Shown in pieces: positions 33,863-45,800 of a DNA stretch of 64,000 nt. Every line of letters starts with the position of its first letter. Positions within the stretch are counted from its first letter, which is position 1. The position numbers and the translations under genes are program-made. The notes beneath the pieces were generated by a model. It did no database searches, was not told the DNA's origin, and saw nothing but the letters and a program-made list of their open reading frames with translations. The stretch covers positions 1,550,001 to 1,614,000 of the forward strand of contig CP087207.1 in NCBI GenBank assembly GCA_020912385.1, written 5' to 3'. Source of the DNA: Neofusicoccum parvum. Lineage: Eukaryota > Ascomycota > Dothideomycetes > Botryosphaeriales > Botryosphaeriaceae.

Positions 33863-34753
33863 ATGGAATGGGGGCACGCAGAGACACTCACTTGCGCTGG
33901 GTATGGCATCAAGGGAAACAGGAAGGGGGCAAAGGAACAGAGCAGCGGTGGGAACTTGCAGCATTTCAGGTCTGGCCGTAGAGAGCAGAGTGTTGAAGCG
34001 TCCGTTCATGCGCGAAAGTGCGTCGCAACTTATGCTTGAGGCTAACCGTAAATATGCTTCAACTTCCCACGAAGATGTGGATGTCGAGGGTAATTCGAGC
34101 CAGCTGTTGGTTGCAGCGCCCTTCTGGGATGAAGGTTGCGAGTCAGTGGCCAAGCATCGAACGACAGCTCACCGGACAGGGTCCTTATTCAGACTAGATC
34201 CTGGAGAGTGATGTCGCACGTAAGCGTCGATCGAGAGATCCATGCCCTGCATGAACTTCTATGGGAAACTTGAGCGACAAGACATAAAGGCTGAGCTTGA
34301 AATAGCTTCGTTCATGAGTAAAGAACCATGATTGATGAAATTGCATGAATCCGCGGGGAATTCATACAATTATTGCTGGATTTGCCAGACAAGAAGACTT
34401 GTTGGATCCGTTTGTACGATTGAGCAGCTGCTGCAGTACATTCAGTCGTCGTCATCAGTACAAAAGGAAAGAAGTAGCAGTCGATGACGTCATGCGAACT
34501 CCAGAAGGGTTCCGGAGCTTGGCACCTTGCACGACAACTGCCCCAATTCATCAACCTGCAGACAACCCTAGCTTCTTTCATTGTTGCACTGATGCTCTCC
34601 ATTGGAAGAGCACGTGCTCACGCGTGTTTTCTGGCACGAATCACCACGACTATACGTATCCGCACATCAACGACATCGGCAGCTACGCAGAAAAAGTCGG
34701 CATCGGCGCGAAAGGCACCAAAGACAACCGCAACAGCCACCAAAGAGCCGAAG
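33863..34753. other. Intergenic with a diverged copy of the inverted repeat
   Basis: 891 bp. The 33990-34075 stretch contains GTTGAAGCGTCCG on the left and ATGCTTCAACTTCCCACG on the right, an imperfect relative of the 26631 hairpin. Otherwise only short chance frames. The promoter of the DHH gene lies on the right. Confidence 0.45.
33990..34075. repeat. Diverged copy of the 26.6-kb inverted repeat
   Basis: Left arm (GTTGAAGCGTCCG) and right arm (ATGCTTCAACTTCCCACG) resemble the arms at 26631-26708 in the same order and facing each other. The right arm plus flank (CCCACG) matches the other copy over about 18 of 20 positions. The middle is unrelated. Confidence 0.5.
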
Positions 34754-36183
34754 ATGAAGCGTTCTGCTCCTGCCACCAGCAGCAGAAATGCCCCTAAGGC
34801 AAAAAAGGCTAAGCCTACGATTCCCGACTATCATCTCACGCCCTCGGTAAGGGACGGATCCGGAGAGATTGTTTGGCCCGCGCCCAAGGACCAGATAGAA
34901 AGAGCCAGGAACTTAATTCTTGAATGGTTAGTAAACATGGAACTCTATCTCAAGCAGTGGCAGCTGTGTTGTTAGACACGTTATGACTTACAACCGACCG
35001 CAGCGCCCGGGCTGGGAAGCAAACGGTCATTGTTCCAGACAAAGACGCAGATGGACTTTCATCAGGCGCGATACTGCGCAAAACCCTGGTGCTGTTGGGC
35101 CTTAAGCCTGAGCTCATCTCTGCGCATCTGCTGCGGAAGGGTAACAGCATCCACACTGAGAGCGAACGGCAAACCATGGCCGCCTACGAGCCAGAGTATA
35201 TCTTCGTGCTGGATCAAGGGTCGCGTAAAGGACCACCGGTAATCGATACACCGCACAAAGCTTTGGTGATTGACCACCATTTCGCAGAAGAAGACGACTT
35301 TCCAGCCGGTGCAGCTCACGTTACAGCTTGTCACTCGCCCCCAGTAGCTACCAGCTCGTTGTTGACTTACCACATATGTAGTACGCTACATGAAAGCGTG
35401 CGGGAGAGCTGTGACTGGCTATGTGTACTGGGCACATACGGAGACTTGGGGAGCACGCTGAAGTGGGAGCCGCCGTTTCCGGATATGAGCAGCACGATCA
35501 AGAAGCACACGAAAAAGGCGCTGAACGAGGCGGTGTCGCTCATAAACGCGCCCCGACGCACGGCATCCTTCAATGTACCGGTGGCATGGGAGGCACTGGG
35601 CACAGCGGGGACACCGGCGGACCTGCGAACAAACCCCGAGCTCCAAGCTGCACGGAAAGAAGTCAATGCTGAAGTTGAGCGGTGTACGCACACGGCGCCG
35701 AAGTTCAGCGCGGATGCAAGAATCGCAGTGTTCCGCATCAGGTCCGAGGCGCAGGTGCACCCGGTCATCGCAACGCGTTGGGCCGGCCATCTCTCGTCGT
35801 CCAAGCTCGAGGTTGTGCTTGTCGCAAACGAGGGCTACTTACCAGGGTTAGTGAACTTCTCGTGTCGCGTCGCGAGGAGCGCAAGAGCGCGGGATTCACC
35901 TGTCAATATCATCGAAGTGTTGAGGGAGGTGGCAGATCGCGCCCCCGACCCAACGTTGCGGGAAAGACTGGGAGAATCATTTGCACGTGGCCATAAGGAG
36001 GCAAGTGGAGGTATCGTCGGAGTGGAAGAGTTTGAGGAACTGATTGCGTGTTTGGAGGTGGGGAAAAAGTCAGATGGAGAGTCTCCGCGGAAGAAGAAGA
36101 AAGAAGACGTGACGAAGCAGTCGAACACGCTGATGAATTACTTTGGAAAGCAAAAAGACGCAAAGAAAGTAGCTCAGGAATGA
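34754..36183 (+). CDS. DHH-family phosphoesterase
   Basis: Metal-dependent phosphoesterase of the DHH/RecJ-like superfamily; members act on single-stranded DNA, nanoRNA, cyclic dinucleotides or polyphosphate. Exons 34754-34926 and 35004-36183 join to 450 residues. The start MKRSAPATS is preferred over upstream in-frame methionines because it gives the short basic N-terminus usual in fungal relatives. Motifs: VPDKDADGLSSG (near residue 69), VLDQGSRKGPP (near 130) and VIDHHF (DHH near 148), followed by GTYGDLGS. A Lys-rich region (RKKKKEDV) and a C-terminal SNTLMNYFGK, resembling a PCNA-binding motif, close the protein. The basic ends suggest a nuclear location; the substrate is unknown. Confidence 0.85.
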
Positions 36184-37428
36184 AGCACGGGCAGACGTCC
36201 CCTTTCCGCTCAAATTCCGCAGAGTTCGACCTCTGGAGGTAGCGAAAGGAGCTCCGCCAAGCTCTGAGCTCAAGCAGCACCGCGCAAGTGGGTCGCACAA
36301 ATGGTAATGCAGAGGGATTTTTCATCCGACGGCCCGCATAGAGTGGGTAGGGTACCTGAAGCATTCCCCTTGCATGCATCTGAGTACCTCTTCGTTTGGG
36401 TGAGCTCATCAAGCCTCCGTGGATAAGCTTTATTCAAGCTTTGATCAAGCCGAAGCCGTTGCCGTGAGCTCGAGATCTGATGCCGGGGAGCTCTGAGCAT
36501 TGTACATAGAGCAGACCGCACCAGACCATGTATGACGTAGGCGCAGTCCCACCTAGAGTAATCTGACGCTGATTACTCACCAAACGGTCTGCAGGGTCCA
36601 GGAACGACGGAAGAGCCGCCAGCCCATCGATCGGGATCTTGCTTGCAATCGTGCATCATCATTACCTGTGGATGTCCAGATCCGGATGTTGTCCTCGGCA
36701 TCCCGAGGACGAGCGTTATCCGGCCATGTCACTATTATGCAATGCTTATCGCTGGCAGATGGAGGTGAAAGCGGATTTAAACGGAGATACGTCGGTGTGC
36801 TTCGATGGCCCAGCTGGCTGTGGGGAGAATCAGTCCAGCTGGCCTGATCGAGATGCACATTGACCACCACGTGGGATTTGAGATGCCATGGTGGCCTCGA
36901 CACGGCTGCCTCCAGACGGCTGGCGCTGCGTAAGCCACATTCACCGGCTCGCCGTTCGTTCGGGGAGACGATGCCGCTCGTTTCGGGGAGCCATTGGGAG
37001 TGCGGTGTTTATCGGCGCAGGCGCCGTCGTCACCACTGTGCTGCAACATGAGCGTTGGCGGGGCTTCCATGCAAAGACGCGGGAGTGCTGCCGTGCGTGG
37101 TGGGGCCGCGCAGTGACGTGGGTACAACCCCAACGCTGAGCTCAAGCAGAACGCTGAGCGTCGAGCAATCGATACTGTCGTCGAGCATCATGCGGCGCTT
37201 CGGCTAGCCCTGTTTTCGTCAAGCAAGCTTGTAGATCGGGCAGGTCAGATCTCCGGCAGATGCACTGGGATCTGGTGCCGGGCCGCAAGCTTCAGGCAAG
37301 CTTCGGACGAGAGCAGTCCGGCGGCTGGACGCTTGCTTGCGTCTTCCCGGGCTCGGGTGATCCAGGAAGCAGCTGCGAGGCCGGTTCGGAGAGTCTTCCG
37401 ACACGTGCGCAGCTTCATGGACAGCTGG

Positions 37429-37443
37429 GCATTCATCCGGATG
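37429..37443 (+). repeat. Partial copy of the dispersed repeat core
   Basis: GCATTCATCCGGATG matches the left arm at 26641-26655 at 14 of 15 positions. A single short match could be chance, but it contains the most unusual part of the repeat. Confidence 0.3.
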
Positions 37444-38807
37444 GATTCGAGTCTCCTTCGCCGGTCGATTGGATGTGCGCACACCTGTTGCAATACTCCG
37501 CGAATCAGCCACGTAACGTCGCCTCATGCCCGGCCGGCTGAGGGCGGTGCAGGGGAGATCTGGATTTGCGATGTCGGGAGGTGTGCCGGCGTCCACAACT
37601 GGGACCGCCCCTCACCAGTGGCAGTGCGCAGTCCCGCACCATGTCGTCGCGCCCCATGCAGGGCACCACGCCGCCTGCTCTCAGCTGGTCCTAGCATAAG
37701 GAGAACGCTCGGAATTCGGAGGGCTGCGGGGAAGAATTCGAGGCTAATTGCGTGGAAAAAAGCCACCCGCTGCGGGCAAGGTCACGATGGGGGCGCTTGA
37801 GGGCGTAGCGCGGTAGTTGTGGTCGGGTTCTTTTGCCCAGACAAGACGTGCGATGCCAGTGACCCGCAGACGCCAGGTAATTCGCTCCGGCGAGGTCGGG
37901 TGCCAGGACGAGCCAAGAAAGCTTGTCACTGTTCCCCCGCGAAACGTGAGTCGCGATGCGGGAAAGCATTCCCAAAAACCCGCGCCCGGGTCCATGGCCG
38001 TCTCCTGTGCGGACAAAGACGACAGCTTTGACTTTGGAATCCTGGAGATACAGGCAACTTTCGCGCCCCGCGGCCGTCGTTCCAGGCCCGCCACGCGATG
38101 ACCTGCCGCCCGCTAGCCGCATGCTCGTAGCCGCACACCCGCGCAGTCCCTGCTCGGCGGCGAGCCTCAGCAGGAGGGGCGCGAGGGGCACGGCGTGCGC
38201 ACCCGGGCCAGCCGCCAGCCGCGGTGGGCGTGAAACGCGGTGCCACGACGGCGGGCGGGCGTCCCCTGCGAACGGCGTGGTGCCCCGACAGCTTCTCCGC
38301 CTTCTCCAGGCTGGGCGCGGCGTGGGCGCGCTGGATTCGCCCTAGCTCGCGCGGGTGCAGCGCCATAGCTCCTGCGAGCTTGGGCGCCTGTCCTTCCGCA
38401 CGCCCACCTCCAGCACGCCGCCAGCTCTGGCTGCTGGTGCGGGGGATGCGTTCGCGGGCTGCTGCCCAGCGCCGACGGGGATGGTGATAGGAGCAGCGCA
38501 CGCGGCGAGCCCGCGACAATTACTGTGCTGTCCGCGGCGCGCCCCCTCATTCGCCAATGCGCGCTGGACCCCGCATCGCCAGCACTCGGAGCATGGCACG
38601 CGACGGAGCATCCCTCGTCCTGGTCCATGTCTTCCTGCCCGCTCCGTGCCTCTCGTCTGCTAACGTCAGAAGCTTCGCCCAAGTGGGGTCGCCGCCCTGG
38701 AAATGTCCTGGCGGGCTCACTGGCTGTGCTCCTCCCAGCGCCTGCGCAGCCTGAGAGGAGATGACCAACCTTCTTGGGGCGCGCCGCTCGCCCTGTGGGC
38801 CTCGAGG

Positions 38808-38816
38808 ATATATATA
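38808..38816 (+). promoter_or_regulatory. TATA-like run upstream of formate dehydrogenase
   Basis: ATATATATA lies about 350 bp before the FDH ATG in an otherwise GC-rich region. If the transcript starts just downstream, the leader is long enough to contain the putative intron at 38974-39128. Confidence 0.45.
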
Positions 38817-39162
38817 CCGCGTCTATGGGCCCTGCATCGGGCGGTCTTACCTCTCATCATTCCACCTCTTGCCCTGCGAAGCCCTCACCCGTCCCCCTTG
38901 TCCGCGTCTGATCCACCCCGCTCGTAGCTGGGTAATCGTCTGCGACGTCATTGCCGTGTACCCGACCAACTAGGTAAGCTACCCCATGCCTGACACCTCC
39001 CCGGGCTCCCGGCGTGATTCGATTCGAGCAGCCGCCGGACCATGACCAAGACGGCTGACCTGGAACGCCGCGTCCGCTGCAGTCCGCGAGTACATATACC
39101 TGCGTCTCACCCGCAGAAACCGCCTCAGCTTCCACCTCTCTCTCTTCTCATCAATTGTCACA

Positions 39163-40636
39163 ATGGTATTTATCCGATCCGCTTCCCGCCTCGCGCGCCC
39201 CGCCTCCTCCCTGCTGGCTTCCGGCAGGAGCTCGCTGCTGCGGCCCCATGCGCCTCTCGGTGTCAGAACGCTAACAGCCACCTCCCGGCAACAGGGCAAG
39301 GTTCTTCTCTGCCTCTACGACGTAAGTCCGCCCCATTGACCCCCCAATGCCTCGTGGCGTGGTGCTGTCTACAGTCGTGTCGTGCTGACGTCAATTGCTT
39401 CCCAGGGCGGCGTCCACGCCGAGCAACAGCCCGAGCTCCTCGGAACCACCGAGAACGAGCTTGGTATCCGGAAGTGGATCGAGGAGCAGGGCCACACTCT
39501 GGTCACCACCTCTGACAAGGAGGGCCCGAACTCCAAGTTCGAGAAGGAGCTCGAGGACGCCGAGGTCATCATTACCACTCCGTATGTTGTCTCTGCAAAC
39601 TCACTGCAGGTACCTGTGCTGACCAACATGGGTGAAGCTTCCACCCCGGCTACCTCACCAAGGAGCGTCTCGCGAAGGCGAAGAACCTCAAGCTCTGCGT
39701 GACTGCCGGTATTGGCTCGGACCACGTCGACCTCGATGCCGCAAACAAGACCAACGGCGGTCTGACCGTCGCCGAGGTTACTGGCTCTAACGTCGTCTCG
39801 GTCGCTGAGCACGTCGTCATGACCATCCTGACCCTCGTCCGCAACTTCGTCCCTGCCCACGAGCAGATCGAGTCCGGCGACTGGAACGTCGCTGCCGTCG
39901 CGAAGAACGAGTACGACCTTGAGAACAAGGTTGTTGGTACCGTTGCCGTTGGCCGTATTGGTGAGCGCGTCCTGCGCCGCCTCAAGCCTTTTGACTGCAA
40001 GGAGCTCCTCTACTTCGACTACCAGCCTCTCTCTGCCGAGAAGGAGAAGGAGATTGGCTGCCGCCGCGTCGAGAACCTTGAGGAGATGCTTGCACAGTGC
40101 GACGTCGTCACCATCAACTGCCCGCTCCACGAGAAGACTCGTGGTCTGTTCAACAAGGAGCTGATCTCCAAGATGAAGAAGGGTAAGTCGACGAGAATTT
40201 CCCCGAGCCCCCGCACCTCCACATCCCGGCCCCTCCTACCTCCCCACCACGCTCTTGGCGGATCTGCTAACAACTCACTCTTCCTGCAGGCGCGTGGCTC
40301 ATCAACACCGCCCGCGGTGCCATCGTCGTCAAGGAGGACGTCGCCGACGCGCTCAAGTCCGGCCACCTCCGCGGCTACGGTGGTGACGTCTGGTTCCCGC
40401 AGCCCGCACCCAAGGACCACCCTCTGCGCTACGCCAAGAACCCGTGGGGCGGCGGCAACGCCATGGTCCCCCACATGTCCGGTACCTCGATCGACGCGCA
40501 GAAGCGCTACGCCGCTGGCACCAAGGCTATCCTCGACAGCTACTTCTCCGGCCGCAACGACTACAGGCCTGAGGACCTGATCGTCCACGGTGGTGACTAC
40601 GCCACCAAGGCCTACGGCCAGCGCGAGAAGAAATAG
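39163..40636 (+). CDS. NAD-dependent formate dehydrogenase, mitochondrial-type
   Basis: Oxidises formate to CO2 with NAD+. Exons 39163-39321, 39406-39581, 39638-40182 and 40290-40636 join to 408 residues. The first 45 residues, rich in Arg, Ser and Ala, form a likely mitochondrial presequence; the family core starts at [11 protein letters not shown]. Conserved elements: [21 protein letters not shown] (formate-site Asn), the NAD loop [15 protein letters not shown] (Ala in place of the first Gly, also known in bacterial FDH), LLYFDYQPL with the Asp that favours NAD over [12 protein letters not shown] (Arg), [11 protein letters not shown] (Gln) and VPHMSGTS (His). All three introns are GT-AG and restore the family sequence exactly. 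In fungi FDH removes formate from methanol, oxalate or one-carbon metabolism. Confidence 0.95.
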
Positions 40637-41085
40637 AGGATGGGATAAGTGAAAATTGATCAGGGTGGTGGAGGGATTCATACTGCTGCCTCGGATTTAA
40701 CTTGGGCTTGGACAGGCGGCCTTAAGCGGCTCTTCTTGTGTATGACTTCTTTTTTTTTCGAATGAGAATCCAAAACGAATCTCCTTCCACGCATGATCCT
40801 GAGCGATTCTTCGCGCACCTGTATGCCTCGTCTGTGCGTATGTGCACCTGAGCGAATTTTTCCTTCTCGGTACCTTGGCGCTGCCTATCGTGCGGGGAAT
40901 TGGAGGCGACCCCAGCTTTGACCACGACAAGCGCCGTCCAAGTCACGTCTGCACGTTGTCCACCGTGCGTAGATGAACATGGTGTATGTTACAGTGATGA
41001 AGCCGGCGACAACAAAGACGCCCGTGAGAATTCTATGCCCAAGAGAAAAGTGAATGTGCAAATAAACTTTCTCCTTCTCCCATGA
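40637..41085. other. Intergenic between convergent genes
   Basis: 449 bp with 3' flanks of formate dehydrogenase and the small membrane protein gene. Nothing further seen. Confidence 0.4.
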
Positions 41086-41922
41086 TCACCGGTGTATCCT
41101 AGCACCCACCACCGTGTTGACCCCTCTAGCGTTGGCGCCGTCGTCCTCGCTTTCGCTGCTGCTATCCCTAAAGCCCTCCTCCAGCTCCCGGCTCAACCTC
41201 CGCTCGCTCCTGCCCACGTCATCGACCGCGCCGCCGCCGCGCCCGCGCCCCCTCTGTCGCTCCAGCGCCTCGCGCCGCCGCTCCTGCTCCATCGGCTCGA
41301 ACCCGACCATGCCCTCGCCCTCGCCGTCCTCGATGTCAAAGTCCGAGTCGTCGTCGTCATCGTTGTAGCCCCCCAGAGGGGTGGCCGAGGCGGTGCGTGG
41401 CGCTGCCGCGAAGGGCAGAGCGAAGGGCAGGCGGGCCGAGGCGGCGTTGTAGAGGCCGGACAGGCGCGCGCGGATCCAGCTGGGCGAGGTGGTGGTGGAG
41501 AGGGTGTGCAGGGCGTCGGCCGAGGCGGCGGGCAGCGGGAGGTAGTGCTGGTACTTGCGGACGTAGCGGCGGTGCAGCGGGAGCAGGACGAAGGAGATCA
41601 GGACGTAGAGGAGGGCGGCGACGAGGAGGGGAATGAAGATGGTCTGGAGGAATGCGGGTCAGCCGGGCGACGGGGGAGGTGCTTGTTGGGTGCGCGATGG
41701 AGAACGGCGAGCTGGGTTGTGCTGCTGCGCGCATGAATGGGCTGGTTGGCGGGACCGCTGAGCGGAGGGCAGGAATCTTGGGGTCCTTGGGTCCCAATGT
41801 GCCAGGAGAAATGACGTGAATGAAATGATGGCATTCGGAAATGCGATCGGGGAAATGAGGGAGATTCCCATGGCGCGAGAGCGGAATCGGCGTACCTTGA
41901 CGAAGGACGAGAAGCCGGACAT
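41086..41922 (-). CDS. Small conserved fungal membrane protein, acidic C-terminus
   Basis: Exons 41896-41922 and 41086-41643 join to 194 residues. The first exon encodes only nine residues (MSGFSSFVK) and is followed by a 252-bp intron, long for this genome. The second exon opens with one hydrophobic segment (TIFIPLLVAALLYVLISFVLLPL, residues 10-32) and then RRYVRKYQHYLPL, so it is a single-pass protein with a basic stretch after the membrane. The C-terminal half is acidic and disordered (DDDDDSDFDIEDGEGEG, then RLSRELEEGFRDSSSESEDDG). I recognise the N-terminal pattern as conserved in Pezizomycotina but know no function. Confidence 0.78.
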
Positions 41923-42804
41923 GGCGGCTGCGACGCGGAGAAGGCGTGAGTGTCCGGGAGAGCGAGCGTCTTCGGCTTGAGGCGACCAGCAGAGGGAGAG
42001 TGCTCAGCAGCGCTGCTGCTATGAATAGTAGGACGGGCCCCGGCGGTCGCAGCGCAGCTCGTGTCCGTGTCCGGGGAGCTGACGCGCAATGCAATCAGCG
42101 CGGCGGAGAGCGCAGCGCATCTGCTCGCGGCCTGGGGCTCGGGCGGGTCTGCGGCAAGGCTGTCGGACAGGCCGGCTGGGCGGCAGGGCGAGGTCAGCTC
42201 GGGGTGGGACGACGGCTGCGGCTCTGGACGCACATATGCGACGCGCAGTGTGGGCGGCACTCAGCAGCGTCTGAGGTGATGCTCGGCGCGGCAGGCCAGC
42301 GCTGTGACAGGCCGGGCGCATCTTGGGCGCGCTCTGGTGCAGGGTTCCTGCCGCCGCTCGACGCTCCGGCCACCGGCGACCTCCTGAAACGTGAATGCAA
42401 GCGGCAACTCTCCTGCACTGGCCTCCACTCTTCCACGCGCATCCCTATACGAAAAGGCGAGAGACCTAGGCCATGCGAAGGTGCGCCCATGCGCTGAGAA
42501 GAACCTCGTCCCCGACCCGCCCCAGCACGTAGAGCACGCGCGCACCACCACCGACCCTGCCCGCGAGAGGCGCCCTTTTTCGACCCTGAGCCCTCGCCGC
42601 CCACACCAGCGCACCGCGCTCGAGCCCTGCACTCGCCAGTAAGGCCCGCCCGATTGGCGGCGCGCCGTAGACACCGCGGCAGACATACCAGGGCACGAGG
42701 CCTGCCGCGCTGCCCTTTAGAAGACAGGCATCGCAGCGCCTGCTGCCAACCCCCCCGGGGTCGCTGAATCCGCACGCCCAGGAAGGAAGACGCTGCTGCC
42801 CGCC
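41923..42804. promoter_or_regulatory. Divergent upstream region, membrane protein and formin
   Basis: 882 bp of GC-rich DNA between two divergent start codons. Open frames on both strands look like composition artefacts. The formin ATG has a good context (CCGCCATGTCC). No TATA box seen. Confidence 0.45.
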
Positions 42805-45800
42805 ATGTCCGACAAGACGCGCCAGTCGTCCGGCGGCAAGTCGTTCTTCTCGCGGCGCAAGAACAAAGACGATGTGCCCGAGACGCCTGGCCTGCCCTCG
42901 AACCTCAACCCGCAGTCGTCGCGCCACCAGCACCGCTCGTCCGTCAACTCGATCAACGGCGGCTCGCCCAGCCAGCGCCCTATATCATACCTGCCCGAGC
43001 ACATCCACAGCGCCGGCGTCCTGACCAGCATACCCTACGACAGCGTGCCCCCAGACGGCCGCTCTCCCGTCGCCGTCGACTTCCTGCCCAAAGATACCAG
43101 CGCTGCCGCCGCCGCCGCGCGCCGCGAGCCGCTCCCGCATCATTTGAACAAAGGCGGCGTGGATTTTCACCAGTATCCTATCTTTAGTCCCTCTGCCCCG
43201 CCGCCGGCTGGGATGGCGGTTCCTCCGCGACCTCCACCACACGCCGCGGGCAATGCCATGGCCTCGAGCCAACCTGGCGACAGGGGCGTGTCCATGCAGC
43301 AGTGGGGAAACGGTCGGCCGAGCACAAGCTCGGGGCGGCCGTATTCCCCAAATGCCCACGGTTCCTCCTATGCCGCGACCGAGTCCTCGTACAACACTCG
43401 CGCCTCGTCTGACCAAGCAAGCGTATACTCCAACCATTCGGGCCATCGGGACACAAAGAGCAGTATGGGGGAGCGTGGATTCGCTAACCTTGGCATGGAC
43501 CAACATACCCTACTTCCTACCATCGGAATGAATGGGAGGGTACCCATGGCCCCGGCGAATGCGGCCTCATTTGATCCCGCTGGCTTCCACCTTCAACGAC
43601 CCAATGACGACCGGCAAATCGAGCAAGAATTCATGGCGCTCATGCAAAAACGTGGATGGAACAGTTTGCCTGAGCAGGCGAGAAGGCAGATGGAAGCATA
43701 CCCGATATCAAAGAAATGGACGCTGGTACACCAGGACAGGCTGGCAGAATGGCAAGGCGAGCAAAGGAGAAGGCAAAATGCCAGGCAAACACAGTTCAGC
43801 GTGGATGGGATGGGCATTCTTGGCCGCGCAGACGAAGAAGGCAGTCCGGAGTGGTACGTCCGGAAGGTTTTGGACAACTCAATCACTGCGAAGCAGCTCC
43901 AATCTCTGAGCGTCAGCTTGCGGACGCAGCCGATCGGATGGGTGAAGGCATTCGTGGAGGCGCAGGGTCAGATTGCGCTCACGAATGTTTTGAACAAGAT
44001 CAACCGGAGGCAGGGACAGGGCCCAGCACCCTCAGGGTCACAAAGCAACACGGACAAGGACCTCGACCGGGAGTACGACATTGTGAAATGCTTGAAGGCC
44101 CTAATGAACAACAAATATGGCGCCGACAATGCATTGAGCTACCCTCAAATTGTCACATCGCTTGCTGCCTCCCTCATCTCTCCAAGGCTCAATACCAGGA
44201 AGCTTGTCAGCGAAGTTCTAACTTTCTTGTGTCACTGGGCGAACGGTCAGGGCCACGAGAAAGTCTTGCAAGCATTGGATCAACTCAAACAGGCCCAAGG
44301 AGAAAATGGACGGTTCGATGCTTGGATGCGCATTGTGGAGGTAACGGTTGACGGTCGCGGAAAGATGGGTAGTTTGGTGGGAGCCAGCGACGAGGCCAGG
44401 AGTGGTGGTATTGGCTTCGAAAACCTGCTCATGGAATACGCCGTTGCCTCGTTGTTCCTCGTCAACATGATAGTCGACGCGCCGGAAAGGGATCTCCAGC
44501 TACGTGTGCACTTGCGTGCCCAGTTTACGGCATGTGGCATCAAGCGTATCTTGACCAAGATGGAGGGCTTCCAGTACGAGGTCATCGACAAGCAGGTTGA
44601 GAGATACCGGACAAATGAAGCCATCGACTACGAGGATCTGCTGGAGAGGGAGAACAGCAGCATGGTGGACAGCATCGAGGGAGAGGTCAAGGACATGAAC
44701 GATCCGAGCCAGATTGTGGATGCCATTCAGAACAAGATCCACGGGACAAGAGCACAGGATTATTTCCTCTCTGCCATGCAACATCTTTTGCTCATCAGAG
44801 ATAACGAGGGCGAGGACCGACTCCGATTATTTCAGCTCGTCGACTCGATGCTCAGCTATGTCGCCATGGACCGTCGTCTACCGGACATGGATCTTAAGCA
44901 GAGCCTGAACTTCACAGTGCAGAGTCTTCTGGACAAGCTCTATACCGACTCCGAAGCGCGCCAAGCTCGAGATGAGGCCATTGAGGCACGGCAGATTGCT
45001 GATGCTGCAGTTGCGGAGCGTGATGAGATGCGCGCTCAACTCGAGCTGGGTGCCGATGGTGTGGTGGGCAAGCTGCAGAAGCAAATGGAGGAACAGAACG
45101 CTCTGCTTGAGCTTCGTGGAAGACAAATTAAACAGCTAAAGGCTGAGCTATCAGATCTGCAGACCGTGCGCGCCAAGGAACTTCAGCGTAACGAGCTCGA
45201 GACGAGAGAGCTGTACCTCATGCTGCGCGATGCTCAAGATGTTGCTGCTTCTGCCGCTGCAAAGAAGGGTAAGGATGGCAAGCCTGGCCAGGCTGATCCC
45301 ATCATTATGCAGGGTATTCTCGACCGCGAGAAGCTCCTCGACAAGTTGGAGATGCAGCTCGAGCGGTCAAAGACTCAGGCTAAGCTCGAGGGCAAGGTCT
45401 GGCAAGCAGTCGACCCCGGAGACAAGCTTCGCGAGCTTCGCGAGAAGATGGATGGCTACGAAGAGGAGAACAACAAGGCAGACTTCTCTCGCGCAGATTA
45501 CACCAACAGCTTCCTTGGAACGGTCAACCGCAAGCCTGTCCCGAAGAGACCCACTGGAGACGACACGGACGCCGAGTACGAGGACGAGGATATGGTTGTG
45601 GAGAAGCCGCGTCTCGTGGAACTCAGGCGCCCGAAAATGTCTTCGACACAGCAGGGCGCCCTTCTCGGGGAGATTGCATCGAAGGTCAAGAAGTTGGACG
45701 ACAGCGACGACGAGGCAGATGCGGAAGGGGACGGTGTTACGACCGGACCAACGCATCCCAGTGTGGATTCCGAATCCCCGAAGACGCCTGCGGATGGCGA

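Larger units (their letters stand above)
36184..39162. other. Long CpG-rich gene-free interval upstream of formate dehydrogenase
   Basis: Almost 3 kb with overlapping GC-rich open frames on both strands, none with recognisable protein features. A partial match to the inverted-repeat core lies at 37429-37443. The right end holds the formate dehydrogenase promoter, including a TATA-like run at 38808-38816 and a donor-like GTAAGC at 38974 that may start a 5' UTR intron ending near 39128. Confidence 0.45.

Noticed and set aside
36184..38800. Several 100-200-codon GC-rich open frames on both strands
   Set aside because: They overlap in all frames, are rich in Arg, Pro and Ala as expected of GC-rich DNA, and show no domain or splice-supported continuation.
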